Shown piece after piece: positions 24,404-33,305 of a DNA stretch of 64,000 nt. Position 1 is the first letter of the stretch. Each line of letters starts with the position of its first letter. Made by a program: the position numbers and the translations under genes. The notes below the pieces were generated by a model, which searched no databases, had not been told where the DNA came from, and saw nothing but the letters and a program-made list of their open reading frames with translations. The DNA is from Azospirillum ramasamyi (GTDB taxonomy: Bacteria > Pseudomonadota > Alphaproteobacteria > Azospirillales > Azospirillaceae). The stretch covers positions 248,001 through 312,000 of the forward strand of contig NZ_CP029833.1 in NCBI RefSeq assembly GCF_003233655.1. Direction: 5' to 3'.

Positions 24404-24457
24404 ATGGCCAAGATCACGTCCCCGCGCGAGGCGTCGGCCAGGGCATCGCGGCGATGA
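24404..24457 (+). CDS. Possible 17-aa leader peptide or gene remnant before pcaD
   Basis: ATG 24404 is preceded by GAGAGG at a good distance and encodes MAKITSPREASARASRR followed by TGA. The opening resembles N-termini of some CoA-transferase or enzyme genes (MAKITSxREA), and an overlapping frame ends GVGQGIAAMIERV, like the end of a protein, so the stretch 24262-24471 may be the scar of a deleted gene. A true leader peptide is the alternative. Evidence is weak either way. Confidence 0.25.
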   Translation: MAKITSPREASARASRR

Positions 24458-24557
24458 TCGAGCGGGTGTAGCCTCAGGTTCCAAGCGCCCTCCCGCACCA
24501 AAGTCGGGGAAGGGGCAAGAGCAACCAGCCGTTCCAGAACCGTCGACGGAAGACCCC

Positions 24558-25355
24558 ATGCCCTTCATCGAAGCCGCCGGCATCACCCAGCACTACGACC
24601 TGACCGGCCCGGACGACGCGCCGGTGCTGCTGTTCGCCAACTCCATCGGCACCAGCTTCCACATCTGGGACGCCGTGGTGCCGCACCTGTCGCAGCGCTA
24701 CCGCATCCTGCGCTACGACATGCGCGGCCATGGCCTGACCGAGGTGACGCCGGTCAGCGACGATGCCGGCTACAGCATGGACCTGCTGGCCGACGATGCC
24801 GCCGGCCTGCTCGACGCGCTCGGCATCCAGCGCGCCCATGTCTGCGGCCTGTCGATCGGCGGCATGATGGCCCAGCGCCTCGCCGTCAAGGCTCCCGGCC
24901 GCATCCATGGCCTGATCCTGTGCGACACCGCCGCCGTCATCGGCCCGCCGTCGGTCTGGACCGACCGCATCGCCGCCATCCGCGCCCGCGGCATGACGGC
25001 GATTTCCGACGGGGTGATGGCCCGCTGGTTCACCCAAGCCTTCCGCGACGGCCGCCCCGACCAGATCCGCGGCTACACCGCCATGGTCGCCCGCACCACG
25101 GAGGACGGCTATGTCGGCTGCGCCATGGCGATCCGCGACGCCGACCTGCACGCCGCCAACGCGGCCATCGCCGCGCCCACCCTGGTGATCTGCGGCGAGC
25201 ATGACGTCGCCACCCCGCCCGATGCCGCCCGCGATCTGGCCGCCGGCATCCCCGGCGCGCGGTTCGAGCTGCTGCCCGGCGCCGCCCACATCCCCGGCGT
25301 CGAGAAACCGGCGGAACTGGCCGCCCTGATCGACGGCTTCCTGAGGACTCTGTGA
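24558..25355 (+). CDS. pcaD: 3-oxoadipate enol-lactonase
   Basis: Alpha/beta hydrolase that opens 3-oxoadipate enol-lactone in the protocatechuate branch of the beta-ketoadipate pathway. In its 265 residues the nucleophile Ser99 is in CGLSIGGM, the acid in GEHDVATPP (near 214) and the His in AAHIPGVEKP (near 243); the oxyanion-side FANSIGTSFHIWD (26-38) is typical of PcaD. GGAAGA stands before ATG 24558. First gene of pcaDCBHG; its stop overlaps the next start (TGATG), so the operon is translationally coupled. Confidence 0.95.
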   Translation: MPFIEAAGITQHYDLTGPDDAPVLLFANSIGTSFHIWDAVVPHLSQRYRILRYDMRGHGLTEVTPVSDDAGYSMDLLADDAAGLLDALGIQRAHVCGLSIGGMMAQRLAVKAPGRIHGLILCDTAAVIGPPSVWTDRIAAIRARGMTAISDGVMARWFTQAFRDGRPDQIRGYTAMVARTTEDGYVGCAMAIRDADLHAANAAIAAPTLVICGEHDVATPPDAARDLAAGIPGARFELLPGAAHIPGVEKPAELAALIDGFLRTL

Positions 25356-25780
25356 TGGACGGCCCCGACATGAAGGACAGGGTTCTCTACGACCGCGGCA
25401 TGGCGGTGCGCCGCTCCGTCCTCGGCGACGCCCATGTCGACCGCTCGCTGGAGCGCGCCACCGACTTCGACGCCGATTTCCAGGAGTTCATCACCAAGAC
25501 CGCCTGGGGCCAGATCTGGACCCGGCCGGGGCTGGACATCCGGACGCGCAGCATGCTGACCATCGGCATGCTGGCGGCGCTGGGCAAGGACGGCGAGCTG
25601 AAGCTGCACATCCGCGCCACCCGCAACACCGGCGTGACCCGCGACGAGGTGAAGGAGATCCTGATGCAGGCCGCCGTCTATGCCGGCGTCCCCGCCGGAA
25701 ACCACGCCATCGCCCTGGCCCGCGCCGTGTACGCGGAGATGGACGAAGAGGACGCCCGAGAGGCTGAAAGGAAGGGGTGA
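25355..25780 (+). CDS. pcaC: 4-carboxymuconolactone decarboxylase
   Basis: Decarboxylates gamma-carboxymuconolactone to 3-oxoadipate enol-lactone. The 141-residue chain belongs to the CMD/AhpD-like family; the core RPGLDIRTRSMLTIGMLAAL, LHIRATRNTGVTRDEVKEI and QAAVYAGVPAGNHAI matches PcaC with its full length. The ATG at 25355 overlaps the pcaD stop; a Met five residues later (MKDRVLYDRG) is the other possible start and matches shorter homologues. It is a separate gene here, not fused to pcaD as in some bacteria. Confidence 0.95.
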   Translation: MDGPDMKDRVLYDRGMAVRRSVLGDAHVDRSLERATDFDADFQEFITKTAWGQIWTRPGLDIRTRSMLTIGMLAALGKDGELKLHIRATRNTGVTRDEVKEILMQAAVYAGVPAGNHAIALARAVYAEMDEEDAREAERKG

Positions 25781-27171
25781 GCGGCATGACCGGCATCCGC
25801 CCCCCGGCCGGCCATGCCGACCCGCTGCTCGACCCGCTCTTCACCACGGATGCGGCGGCCGACGCCTTCTCGCCCACGGCAAGGCTGCAGGGCATGCTGG
25901 AGTTCGAGGCGGCGCTGGCGCGGGCGGAGGCGGCGGTGGGCGTGATCCCGGCCCACGCCGTGCCGGCCATCGAAGCGGCCTGCAAGGCCGATCTCTACGA
26001 CCTCGACGCGTTGGGGGCGGAGGCGGCGCTGGCCGGCAACACCGCCATCCCGATGGTCGGGCATCTGACCCGCGCCGTGAAGGCTACGGACGAGGAGGCG
26101 TCCCGCTACGTCCATTGGGGCGCCACCAGCCAGGACGCGATGGACAGCGGCCTGATGCTGCAGCTGCGCCGCTTTCTCGACGGGCTCGACGCCGATCTGG
26201 CGGCGCTGGCCGACGGCCTCGCCGATCTCGCCGAGCGGCACCGGGCAACGCCGATGGTCGCCCGCACCTGGCTGCAGCACGCCCTGCCGACCAGCTTCGG
26301 GCTGAAGGCCGCCGGCTGGCTCGACGCGCTGGGCCGCGACCGCCGGCGCATCGCCGCCGCCCGTGGCGGCCTCGCCCTGCAGTTCGGCGGTGCCGCCGGC
26401 ACGCTGGCAGCCCTGGGCGACGCCGGCCCGGCGGTGGCGGAGGCTCTGGCCCGCGAACTCGACCTCCCCCTCCCCGCCCTGCCCTGGCATGCCGCCCGCG
26501 ACCGCATCGCCGAACCCGCCTCCGCCCTCGGCATCCTCGCCGGCACCCTCGGCACGCTCGGCCGCGACATCTCGCTGATGATGCAGATGGAGGTCGCCGA
26601 GGCGTTCGAACCGAGCATCCCCGGCCGCGGCGGCTCCTCCACCATGCCGCACAAGCGCAACCCGGTGTCCTGCGCCGTGCTGCTCTCCACCGCCATCCGC
26701 GCTCCCGCCCTGGTCGGCGGGCTGCTGGCGGCCCAGGTGCAGGAGCATGAACGCGGCCTCGGCGGCTGGCATGCCGAGTGGCAGGCCCTGCCCGACCTCT
26801 GCCGCCTCGTCGCCGGCGCCGCCCGCCATGCCCGTGACACCATCGCCGGCCTGACCGTGGATGCGGAGCGCATGCGCGCCAATCTGGACCTGACCCGCGG
26901 CCTGATCCTGGCGGAGGCGGTCACCATGGCGCTGGGCGACCGCATGGGCCGCATGGCCGCCCATTCCCGCGTGGCGGAGGCCAGCCGCCTCGCATCCTCC
27001 ACCGGCCGCCCCCTGCGCGACGTCCTGGCCGAGGATGCCGGCGTGGTCGAGGCGCTCGGCATCGGCGGCCTCGACCGCCTGTTCGACCCGCTGCGCTACA
27101 CCGGCGCCGCATCCCATTTCATCGACCGCGTGCTGGATACCCATAGGCAAGCAAAAGGTCGGCAAAGCTGA
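25777..27171 (+). CDS. pcaB: 3-carboxy-cis,cis-muconate cycloisomerase
   Basis: A fumarase/aspartase-superfamily enzyme, 464 residues, forming gamma-carboxymuconolactone from 3-carboxymuconate. The family signature is seen as GGSSTMPHKRNPVSC (near 287), and the other two conserved regions as HWGATSQDAMDSGLML (near 111) and RTWLQHALPTSFG (near 164). The GTG at 25777 overlaps the pcaC stop; an ATG at 25786 has the better spacing from AAGGAAGGGG and is an equal candidate. Position between pcaC and pcaH fits the pathway. Confidence 0.95.
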   Translation: MSGMTGIRPPAGHADPLLDPLFTTDAAADAFSPTARLQGMLEFEAALARAEAAVGVIPAHAVPAIEAACKADLYDLDALGAEAALAGNTAIPMVGHLTRAVKATDEEASRYVHWGATSQDAMDSGLMLQLRRFLDGLDADLAALADGLADLAERHRATPMVARTWLQHALPTSFGLKAAGWLDALGRDRRRIAAARGGLALQFGGAAGTLAALGDAGPAVAEALARELDLPLPALPWHAARDRIAEPASALGILAGTLGTLGRDISLMMQMEVAEAFEPSIPGRGGSSTMPHKRNPVSCAVLLSTAIRAPALVGGLLAAQVQEHERGLGGWHAEWQALPDLCRLVAGAARHARDTIAGLTVDAERMRANLDLTRGLILAEAVTMALGDRMGRMAAHSRVAEASRLASSTGRPLRDVLAEDAGVVEALGIGGLDRLFDPLRYTGAASHFIDRVLDTHRQAKGRQS

Positions 27172-27196
27172 CCGCTCCCAAGGAGGGACCACCGAG

Positions 27197-27919
27197 ATGG
27201 ACACAGCCGTTCAGGAGACCGAGGGCGATTTTTCCCCGCGCGACTGGGCGCAGCATCCGCCCTACCTGTCGCCGCTCTACAAATCGACGCTGCTGCGCTC
27301 GCCGTCCAAGCCGCTGATCCCGATGAAGCAGTGCCTGTCGGTCCGCAGCGGCCCGGTCTTCGGCCATGACAGCGTCGATCCGCTCGACAACGACCTGACG
27401 AAGAACGGCCGCGTCAACGGCGAGCCGATCGGCGAGCGCATCATCGTCACCGGCCGCGTGCTGGACGAGAGCGGCCGGCCGGTGCCGAACACGCTGCTGG
27501 AGATCTGGCAGGCCAATTCCTGTGGCCGCTACATCCACCGCTGGGACCGGCACGACGCGCCGCTGGATCCCAACTTCTTCGGGGCCGGCCGCTGCATCAC
27601 CGACCGGGAAGGCCGCTATCGCTTCACCACGATCAAGCCCGGCGCCTATCCCTGGGGCAACCACCACAATGCCTGGCGCCCGGCCCACATCCATTTCTCA
27701 CTGTTCGGGCCGTCCTTCCTGACCCGGCTTGTCACCCAGATGTATTTTCCGGGCGATCCGCTGCTGCCGCTCGACCCCATCTACAACGGGGTGCCGGAGG
27801 GGGCGCGCGAGCTTCTGGTTTCCCGCTTTTCCATCGAGGTGACCGAGCCGGTGTGGGCGCTCGGCTATGAGTTCGACATCGTCCTTCGCGGACGCCAGGC
27901 CACGCCGATGGAGGGCTGA
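27197..27919 (+). CDS. pcaH: Protocatechuate 3,4-dioxygenase beta subunit
   Basis: Intradiol ring-cleaving dioxygenase, the iron-carrying subunit, converting protocatechuate to 3-carboxy-cis,cis-muconate with O2. The 240-residue protein has the N-terminal PCDO extension (PPYLSPLYKSTLLRSPSKPL) and the Fe(III) ligands: Tyr in CGRYIHRWD, Tyr in GAYPWGNHHN, and both His in WRPAHIHFSLFG. LEIWQANSCGRY is the family landmark. AGGAGG at 27181-27186 precedes ATG 27197, so the upstream in-frame extension to 27035 is rejected. Forms a heteromultimer with PcaG encoded 5 bases on. Confidence 0.96.
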   Translation: MDTAVQETEGDFSPRDWAQHPPYLSPLYKSTLLRSPSKPLIPMKQCLSVRSGPVFGHDSVDPLDNDLTKNGRVNGEPIGERIIVTGRVLDESGRPVPNTLLEIWQANSCGRYIHRWDRHDAPLDPNFFGAGRCITDREGRYRFTTIKPGAYPWGNHHNAWRPAHIHFSLFGPSFLTRLVTQMYFPGDPLLPLDPIYNGVPEGARELLVSRFSIEVTEPVWALGYEFDIVLRGRQATPMEG

Positions 27920-27924
27920 CCGCC

Positions 27925-28482
27925 ATGAGCCGGACGCTGAAACAGACGCCGTCGCAGACCGTCGGCCCCTATTTCGCCTATGCCTGGACGCCGGAACCCT
28001 ACGGCCGCCGCCCGCTGGCGACCAACCGGCTGGCGACCCGCGACATGGCCGGCGAGCACATCCGCATCGAGGGCGCGGTCTATGACGGCGAAGGCGCGCC
28101 GATCCGCGATTGCGTGGTGGAGATCTGGCAGGCCGGCGCCGACGGCCGCCATGCTCCCGGTGCGGCCGGCTTCGGCCGCTGCGGCACCGACGACGGCGGC
28201 TATTACTTCTTCGACACGGTGAAGCCGGGCGTCTGCGACCCGGACCACGCCCCGCACATCGCGGTGACGGTGTTCGCGCGCGGCATGCTGAGCCACGCCT
28301 TCACCCGCCTGCACTTCTCCGACGAAGCCGAGGCGAACGCACGGGATCCGGTCCTGGCGAGCGTCCCCGCCGACCGCCGCGACACCCTGATCGCCCGCCG
28401 CGCCGAGGTGCCGGGCGGCGTGGTCTACCGCTTCGACATCCGCCTGCAGGGCGAGGGGGAGACGGTGTTCTTCGATTGTTGA
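27925..28482 (+). CDS. pcaG: Protocatechuate 3,4-dioxygenase alpha subunit
   Basis: The non-catalytic alpha subunit, 185 residues, which completes the active-site pocket of PcaH. TPSQTVGPYFAYAWTPE at the N-terminus, CVVEIWQAGADGRHA, DGGYYFFDTVKPGVCDP and HIAVTVFARGMLSHAFTRLHF are standard. It lacks the His-X-His ligands seen in PcaH, as expected. Last gene of pcaDCBHG; its stop converges on the chemoreceptor gene with 44 bases between. The thiolase and CoA-transferase genes (pcaF, pcaIJ) that finish the pathway are not in the window. Confidence 0.96.
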   Translation: MSRTLKQTPSQTVGPYFAYAWTPEPYGRRPLATNRLATRDMAGEHIRIEGAVYDGEGAPIRDCVVEIWQAGADGRHAPGAAGFGRCGTDDGGYYFFDTVKPGVCDPDHAPHIAVTVFARGMLSHAFTRLHFSDEAEANARDPVLASVPADRRDTLIARRAEVPGGVVYRFDIRLQGEGETVFFDC

Positions 28483-28526
28483 GGGCGGGTGCCGCCGGCT
28501 GGCGATGCCCCCACCCAACCCTCCCC

Positions 28527-30611
28527 TCACCCCTCGCGGATCGTCGCCACGAAGCGCTGCACCTCGCCGCGCAGCTGCGCCGACTGGTGCGACAGCGTGT
28601 CGGCCGCCGTGCGGGCCTGGGCGGCCATGCTGCCGGTCTCGCTGGCGGCGCGGGTTACGCCGTCGATGTTGGTCGACACCTCGCGGGTGCCGGCGGCGGC
28701 CTGCTGGACGTTGCGGCTGATCTCGCGGGTTGCCGCCCCCTGCTCCTCCGCCGCCGCGGCGACGGCGGTGACCGTCTCGCTGATGCCGAGGATGGTGTGG
28801 CCGATGGCCTGGATGGCGCCGACGGCGCTGCCGCTGACCGCCTGGATCTCGGCGATCTGGGCGGCGATCTCGTCCGTCGCCTTGGCGGTCTGGCTGGCGA
28901 GGTTCTTCACCTCCTGCGCCACGACGGCGAAGCCCTTGCCGGCCTCGCCCGCCCGCGCCGCCTCGATGGTGGCGTTCAGCGCCAGCAGGTTGGTCTGCCC
29001 GGCGATGGAGCTGATCAGGTTCACCACGTCGCCGATCTTCTGCGCCGCTTCGGCCAGACCGGCGACGGTGCCGTTGGTCTTCTCGACCTCCCCCACCGCA
29101 TCGTTCGCCATGCGGGACGAGGCGGCGATGCGCTGGTTGATCTCCTCGATGGAGTGGGCCAGCTCCTCCGCGGCGGCGGCCACCGTCTGCACGTTGCCGC
29201 TGGCGACGTCGGCGGCGCTGGCGACGGCGGCGGCCTGGGCGTTGGTCTGCTCGGCGATGGCCGACAGCCCTTCGGCGTCGGTGCGGAGCAGTTCCGCCTG
29301 CTGGGAGACGTTGGCGACCACGTCGCCGACCGTGCCCTCGAACCGCTCGGCCAGCCGGGCCAGTTCCTGCTTGCGCTGTTCGGCGGCGCGCTGCTCGTCC
29401 AGGCGGCGCTGCTCCTCCATCTCGGCGACGCGGCCGGCATTCTCCTTGAACAGCTGGAGCGCCTGGTTGATGGCGCCGATCTCGTCGGCGCGGTCGCGGT
29501 CGGCGACCTCCACGTCGCGTCGGCCGGCGGTCAGCGCCTGGATGGTGGCGATGATCCGGCGCAGCGGCTGGCCGATCACCACGCGGCTGGTCAGCCACAG
29601 CGCCAGCAGGAGCCCGGCGGTCAGCAGCACCGCGCCGACGGCGATGAAGGTCCGCAACTCCTGCTTCGGCACCTCGATCTTGTTGATCGGCAGGTTGACC
29701 AGGATCGCCCAGGGCGTGCCGGTGTTCCCGACCACGACCGGCCGGAACAGCTGCTTCACCTCCGTCTTCAGGCTGGCCGAAACCGACATATGGGCGAAGG
29801 GCCTGCCTTCGCGGATGGCCGGCATGGCGTCCTTCAGGCGCTCGTTGGTCTGCAGGATCGGCTTGCCCAGATGGTCGGGGTTGCTGTAGGCCGCCCAGGC
29901 CCCGCCATTGGAGATCAGGAAGACCGATCCCGTCTCGAACGGCTTGGCCGTCTTCAGCTCGTTCCAGATGTCGTCGGTGGCGATGTCCACGCCGGCGACG
30001 CCGATGAACTTGCCGTTGTCCATGATCGGCACCGCCAGCGACACCATCAGCACGCTCTTGCCGGCGACCGTGTAGCTGTAGGGCTCGACCATCACCTCCC
30101 TGCCGGTGCGCTTGGGCTGCTGGTAGAAGGCGCCCGCCGGGCCGGGATCGTCATAGCCTGCCAGCGCTTCGAGCTGGACCTTGCCGCCGCCGCGGTTCCA
30201 ATAGGAGATGAAGCGGCCGCTGGTGTCGCTGCCGGGGGTGTTGGCGAAGGCGGAATCCTTGCCGTCCAGCGCGTTGGGCTCCATGCCCACCCAGACGCCG
30301 ATCAGGCCGGCGTTGGCCTCAAGCAGGCTTTTCAGCCAGTCGTTCAGCGCGTTGCGCTCGACGACGCCGCTCCGCTTCAGGCTGAGCAGGGTGGTCCCCA
30401 TCAGGCGGCTGAGGTCCATGGCGTCGTTCAGCCGGCGCTCGACGGTCGCCGCATGGTACTTGCCCAACTCCTCCCCGACCTGGAAGGACAACTCGTCGGT
30501 GTCCGCTCCGCTCTTGACGGTAATCACGACCGACCCGGCACCCAGCCCGATCACCAGGGCCAGTCCGATCGCCAGCACCAGCTTGGTCACCAAAGGCAAC
30601 TTCTTGAACAT
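28527..30611 (-). CDS. Methyl-accepting chemotaxis protein with dCache-type sensor
   Basis: A transmembrane chemoreceptor, about 694 residues from ATG 30611. The first membrane helix ([20 protein letters not shown]) is followed by a periplasmic sensor of about 290 residues with [17 protein letters not shown]-like [36 protein letters not shown] and [11 protein letters not shown], the layout of a double Cache domain. After the second helix come HAMP ([13 protein letters not shown]) and the signalling hairpin with the fully conserved tip near [19 protein letters not shown]...[20 protein letters not shown] precedes the chosen start. Being next to pcaG and the TRAP operon, it may sense an aromatic acid or a sugar acid; dCache ligands are commonly amino acids or organic acids. 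Confidence 0.92.
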   Translation of the reverse strand: MFKKLPLVTKLVLAIGLALVIGLGAGSVVITVKSGADTDELSFQVGEELGKYHAATVERRLNDAMDLSRLMGTTLLSLKRSGVVERNALNDWLKSLLEANAGLIGVWVGMEPNALDGKDSAFANTPGSDTSGRFISYWNRGGGKVQLEALAGYDDPGPAGAFYQQPKRTGREVMVEPYSYTVAGKSVLMVSLAVPIMDNGKFIGVAGVDIATDDIWNELKTAKPFETGSVFLISNGGAWAAYSNPDHLGKPILQTNERLKDAMPAIREGRPFAHMSVSASLKTEVKQLFRPVVVGNTGTPWAILVNLPINKIEVPKQELRTFIAVGAVLLTAGLLLALWLTSRVVIGQPLRRIIATIQALTAGRRDVEVADRDRADEIGAINQALQLFKENAGRVAEMEEQRRLDEQRAAEQRKQELARLAERFEGTVGDVVANVSQQAELLRTDAEGLSAIAEQTNAQAAAVASAADVASGNVQTVAAAAEELAHSIEEINQRIAASSRMANDAVGEVEKTNGTVAGLAEAAQKIGDVVNLISSIAGQTNLLALNATIEAARAGEAGKGFAVVAQEVKNLASQTAKATDEIAAQIAEIQAVSGSAVGAIQAIGHTILGISETVTAVAAAAEEQGAATREISRNVQQAAAGTREVSTNIDGVTRAASETGSMAAQARTAADTLSHQSAQLRGEVQRFVATIREG

Positions 30612-30921
30612 CGACATTCCCCGCGGCACATCCGAATGACGGTACGACACACCGTCCGACTGTCCCGCAGTTCCGTTAAGTTCGCGTAAATTATTTTACA
30701 AATCAGAGGTGGAAATAAAGTTTCCACGGCCCTTTCCCAATATGACGCGAAGAAATCGGACGCCGAGTCCCCGCATCATAATTCCCGATCGAAGCAGCAG
30801 TCTTTCGCGTACATAGAAATCACCACGGCCAACCCTTGACTTATCCCCGCCCGGACAGACGAAGGGGCGGACCGGTCATCCCGATCCGCCCCCTGCCCTG
30901 ATCCGACCTGCGTCGCCGCGG
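30612..30921. other. Gap upstream of the chemoreceptor and downstream of TRAP binding-protein gene
   Basis: About 310 bases, AT-richer at 30660-30840, where the receptor promoter should lie. No coding region is seen. A hairpin at 30864-30892 closes the leftward TRAP operon. Confidence 0.5.
30864..30892 (-). terminator. Hairpin after the TRAP operon
   Basis: GGGGCGGACCGG pairs with CCGATCCGCCCC with a single mismatch and a short TCATC loop, 30 bases beyond the stop of the TRAP binding-protein gene at 30922. No T-run follows on the leftward strand. Confidence 0.55.
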
Positions 30922-31941
30922 TTACTTCCGGACGGCGTCGATGGCGGCCTGGATCTCCTTCAGGACCTCCGCACCGCCGTCGGAGGCGTACTTGTCGAAG
31001 GCGGGCTTGACCATCTCGCGCATGCGGTCCAGCTCGGCCGGGCTCAGCTCGTTGATCTGCATGCCCTTTTCCGTCAGGTACGCCACGCTCTGGGCCGAGG
31101 CCTCGCGGCTGTCCTTGCGCTCGAACTCGCGCGAGGCGATGGCGGCCTCATGCAGGATCTTCTTCTCGTCGGCCGACAGGCCGTCATACCAGCGCTTGCT
31201 GGCCAGCACGATCCACGGGCTGTAGACGTGGCGGGAAATGGTCAGGTACTTCTGCACCTCGTAGAACTTGGACGACTGGATGGTCGTGACCGGGTTCTCC
31301 TGGCCGTCGACCGTGCCGGTCTCCAGCGCGGTGAACAGCTCGGAGAAGGCCAGCGGCACCGCGTTGGCGCCGAAGCGGTTGAACATGTCGATGTAGACCG
31401 GGTTCTGCATCACGCGCAGCTTGATGCCGCCCATGTCCTCCAGCTTGGTGATCGGCCGCTTGCTGTTGGTCAGGTTGCGGAAGCCGTTCTCCCAATAGAC
31501 CAGCCCGACCAGCCCCTTGTGGTTCAGCGACTTCAGCAGCTTCTCGCCGAACGGGCCGTCCAGGACGGCATCGGCTTCCTTCTCGTTGTTGAACAGGAAG
31601 GGCAGGTCGTAGACGCCGAAATCCTTGACGATGCCGACGAGCGTGGCGGTGGAGCCCACCATCATCTCCTGCGCGCCGCCGATCAGGGCGTTCTGCATCT
31701 GGATGTCGTTGCCCAGGCTGGCGTCGCCGAAGCCCTTCATCTTGAACTTGCCGCCGCTGCGCTTGGACAGTTCCTCGGCGAAATACTTCACCGCGCGGCC
31801 CTGGTTGCTGCTTTCCGACAGGCCGTAGCCGAAGCGGATGATACGGGTCTTCACCTCCTGGGCCGAAGCGCTGGTGGCGGCGGCGACGGGCGCCAGCAGG
31901 GCGGCGGCGATGCCGGTGGCGAGAAGCAGTTTGCGGAACAT
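30922..31941 (-). CDS. TRAP transporter substrate-binding protein (DctP family)
   Basis: A 339-residue periplasmic protein of the tripartite ATP-independent transporter class, driven by an ion gradient. Signal peptide at 1-27 (ending ATSASAQ). Conserved segments: IRFGYGLSESSNQGRAVKYFAEEL, AMQ-like IQMQNALIGGAQEMMVG, LGLVYWENGFRNLTNSKRPI and LKLRVMQNPVYIDMF with the ligand carboxylate-binding Arg in KLRVM, and ALETGTVDGQENPVTTI. GGAAGGGAGA precedes ATG 31941. It is the last gene of gntK-dctQ-dctM-dctP; this company points to gluconate or another sugar acid as substrate. Confidence 0.93.
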   Translation of the reverse strand: MFRKLLLATGIAAALLAPVAAATSASAQEVKTRIIRFGYGLSESSNQGRAVKYFAEELSKRSGGKFKMKGFGDASLGNDIQMQNALIGGAQEMMVGSTATLVGIVKDFGVYDLPFLFNNEKEADAVLDGPFGEKLLKSLNHKGLVGLVYWENGFRNLTNSKRPITKLEDMGGIKLRVMQNPVYIDMFNRFGANAVPLAFSELFTALETGTVDGQENPVTTIQSSKFYEVQKYLTISRHVYSPWIVLASKRWYDGLSADEKKILHEAAIASREFERKDSREASAQSVAYLTEKGMQINELSPAELDRMREMVKPAFDKYASDGGAEVLKEIQAAIDAVRK

Positions 31942-31993
31942 GGTGGCGGTCTCCCTTCCTTTGGGCGTTTCGTTGTGGTTGGTCTTGAAGGCG

Positions 31994-33271
31994 TCAGCGG
32001 AAGAAATGCAGCGGCGCGGTGACGATCTCCGGCACGGCGATCAGCAGCCCGAGCAGCACGAGGTAGGTCAGCAGGAAGGGCCAGATGCCCTTGGTGGCGC
32101 TTTCCAGCGAGATGCGGGCGACGCCGCACACCACGTTCAGCACCGTGCAGACCGGCGGATGGATCAGGCCCAGCGTGCCGACCAGGACGAACATCACGCC
32201 GAAATAGGCGGGGTCGATGCCGGCCTTGATCGCCAGAGGCGTCAGCACCGGGCCCAGCACCAGGATGGTCGGCGTCAGGTCCATCACCGTGCCGACGGCC
32301 AGCAGCAGGCAGGCGATGGCCAGCATCAGCAGCTTCGGATTGTCCATCAGCGGGGCCAGAAGCTCCGTCATCTGCTGCGGCAGGTCGGCCAGCGTCACCA
32401 TGTAGGACGACACCAGCGCCGCGGCGCACAGGAACATCACGGTGCTGGTGGTGCGCGCCGCCTGGACCAGCAGCGGGACCAGCTGCGCCAGCGTCACCTG
32501 ACGGTAGACGAACATCGCGACGAACAGCGAATAGACGGCGGCGACCACCGCGGCCTCGGTCGGCGTGAAGATGCCGCCGCGCAGGCCGCCGATGATGATG
32601 ACCGGCAGGGCCAGCGCCCAGATGCCGTCGCCCAGCGCCTTCAGCCGCTCCCGTCCGCTCGCCTTCGGCTGCAGCTTCACCGTCATGTCGCGGACGACGA
32701 ACATCCAGGCGCAGACCAGACCGATGCCCATCAGCAGGCCGGGCACGATGCCGGCCATGAACAGCGCGCTGATCGAGGTGTTGGTGGTCACGCCGAAGAT
32801 GATGAAGGGCATGCTGGGCGGGATGATCGGGGCGATGATGCCGCCGGACGCGATCAGGCCGGCCGAGCGCGGCACCGGGTAGCCGTGGTCGCGCATCATC
32901 GGGATCAGCAGCGTGGCGAGCGCCGCGGTATCGGCGATGGCCGACCCCGACAGGCTGGCCAGCATCACCGAGGCGCCGATGGTGACGTACCCCAGCCCGC
33001 CCTTGATGTGGCCGACCAGGCTGACCGCGAGGTTGATGATGCGCTGGGAGATGCCGCCCGCGTTCATCAGCTCGCCGGCCAGGATGAAGAAGGGCACCGC
33101 CATCAGCGGATAGTTGTCGGCGCCGCTCAGCATGTTCTGGGCGACCAGCTGGGCGTCGAAGAAGTCGAGGTGGACCATCAGCGCGACGCCGGTCAGCATC
33201 AGCGCGAAGGCGATGGGCATGCCGAGCAGCATCAGGCCGAACAGGGAGCCCAGGAAGATGGTGAGGGTCAT
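31994..33271 (-). CDS. TRAP transporter large permease (DctM family)
   Basis: A 425-residue inner-membrane carrier with about twelve hydrophobic segments and the ion/substrate path of the tripartite transporter. LFGLMLLGMPIAFALMLTGVA opens the chain; VPFFILAGELMNAGGI, GASVMLASLSGSAIADTAALATLLIPMM and IAPIIPPSMPFIIFGV are DctM hallmarks. ATG 33271 is chosen because GGAG lies 9 bases ahead and homologues start there; the frame is open 63 bases further. It directly follows the small permease (35 bases). Confidence 0.93.
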   Translation of the reverse strand: MTLTIFLGSLFGLMLLGMPIAFALMLTGVALMVHLDFFDAQLVAQNMLSGADNYPLMAVPFFILAGELMNAGGISQRIINLAVSLVGHIKGGLGYVTIGASVMLASLSGSAIADTAALATLLIPMMRDHGYPVPRSAGLIASGGIIAPIIPPSMPFIIFGVTTNTSISALFMAGIVPGLLMGIGLVCAWMFVVRDMTVKLQPKASGRERLKALGDGIWALALPVIIIGGLRGGIFTPTEAAVVAAVYSLFVAMFVYRQVTLAQLVPLLVQAARTTSTVMFLCAAALVSSYMVTLADLPQQMTELLAPLMDNPKLLMLAIACLLLAVGTVMDLTPTILVLGPVLTPLAIKAGIDPAYFGVMFVLVGTLGLIHPPVCTVLNVVCGVARISLESATKGIWPFLLTYLVLLGLLIAVPEIVTAPLHFFR

Positions 33272-33305
33272 GGCGGAATCTCCGTCCGCAGGAGGGCGTC
33301 TGGGC

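Larger units (their letters stand above)
24064..24557. promoter_or_regulatory. Divergent control region between transporter and pca operon
   Basis: About 490 bases, distinctly AT-richer at 24160-24420 than its surroundings, with a 9-bp direct repeat (24159-24186) and a TTGACA at 24325-24330 that could be a -35 box for the pca genes, although the -10 hexamer 17 bases on (around 24348) is poor. It also contains a short reading frame with a ribosome site (24404-24457). No regulator gene (pcaQ, pcaR) is present here. Confidence 0.55.

Noticed and set aside
28110-30689. 859-codon plus-strand frame opposite the chemoreceptor
   Set aside because: Mirror of the coiled-coil codons of the receptor; no start signal or homology.
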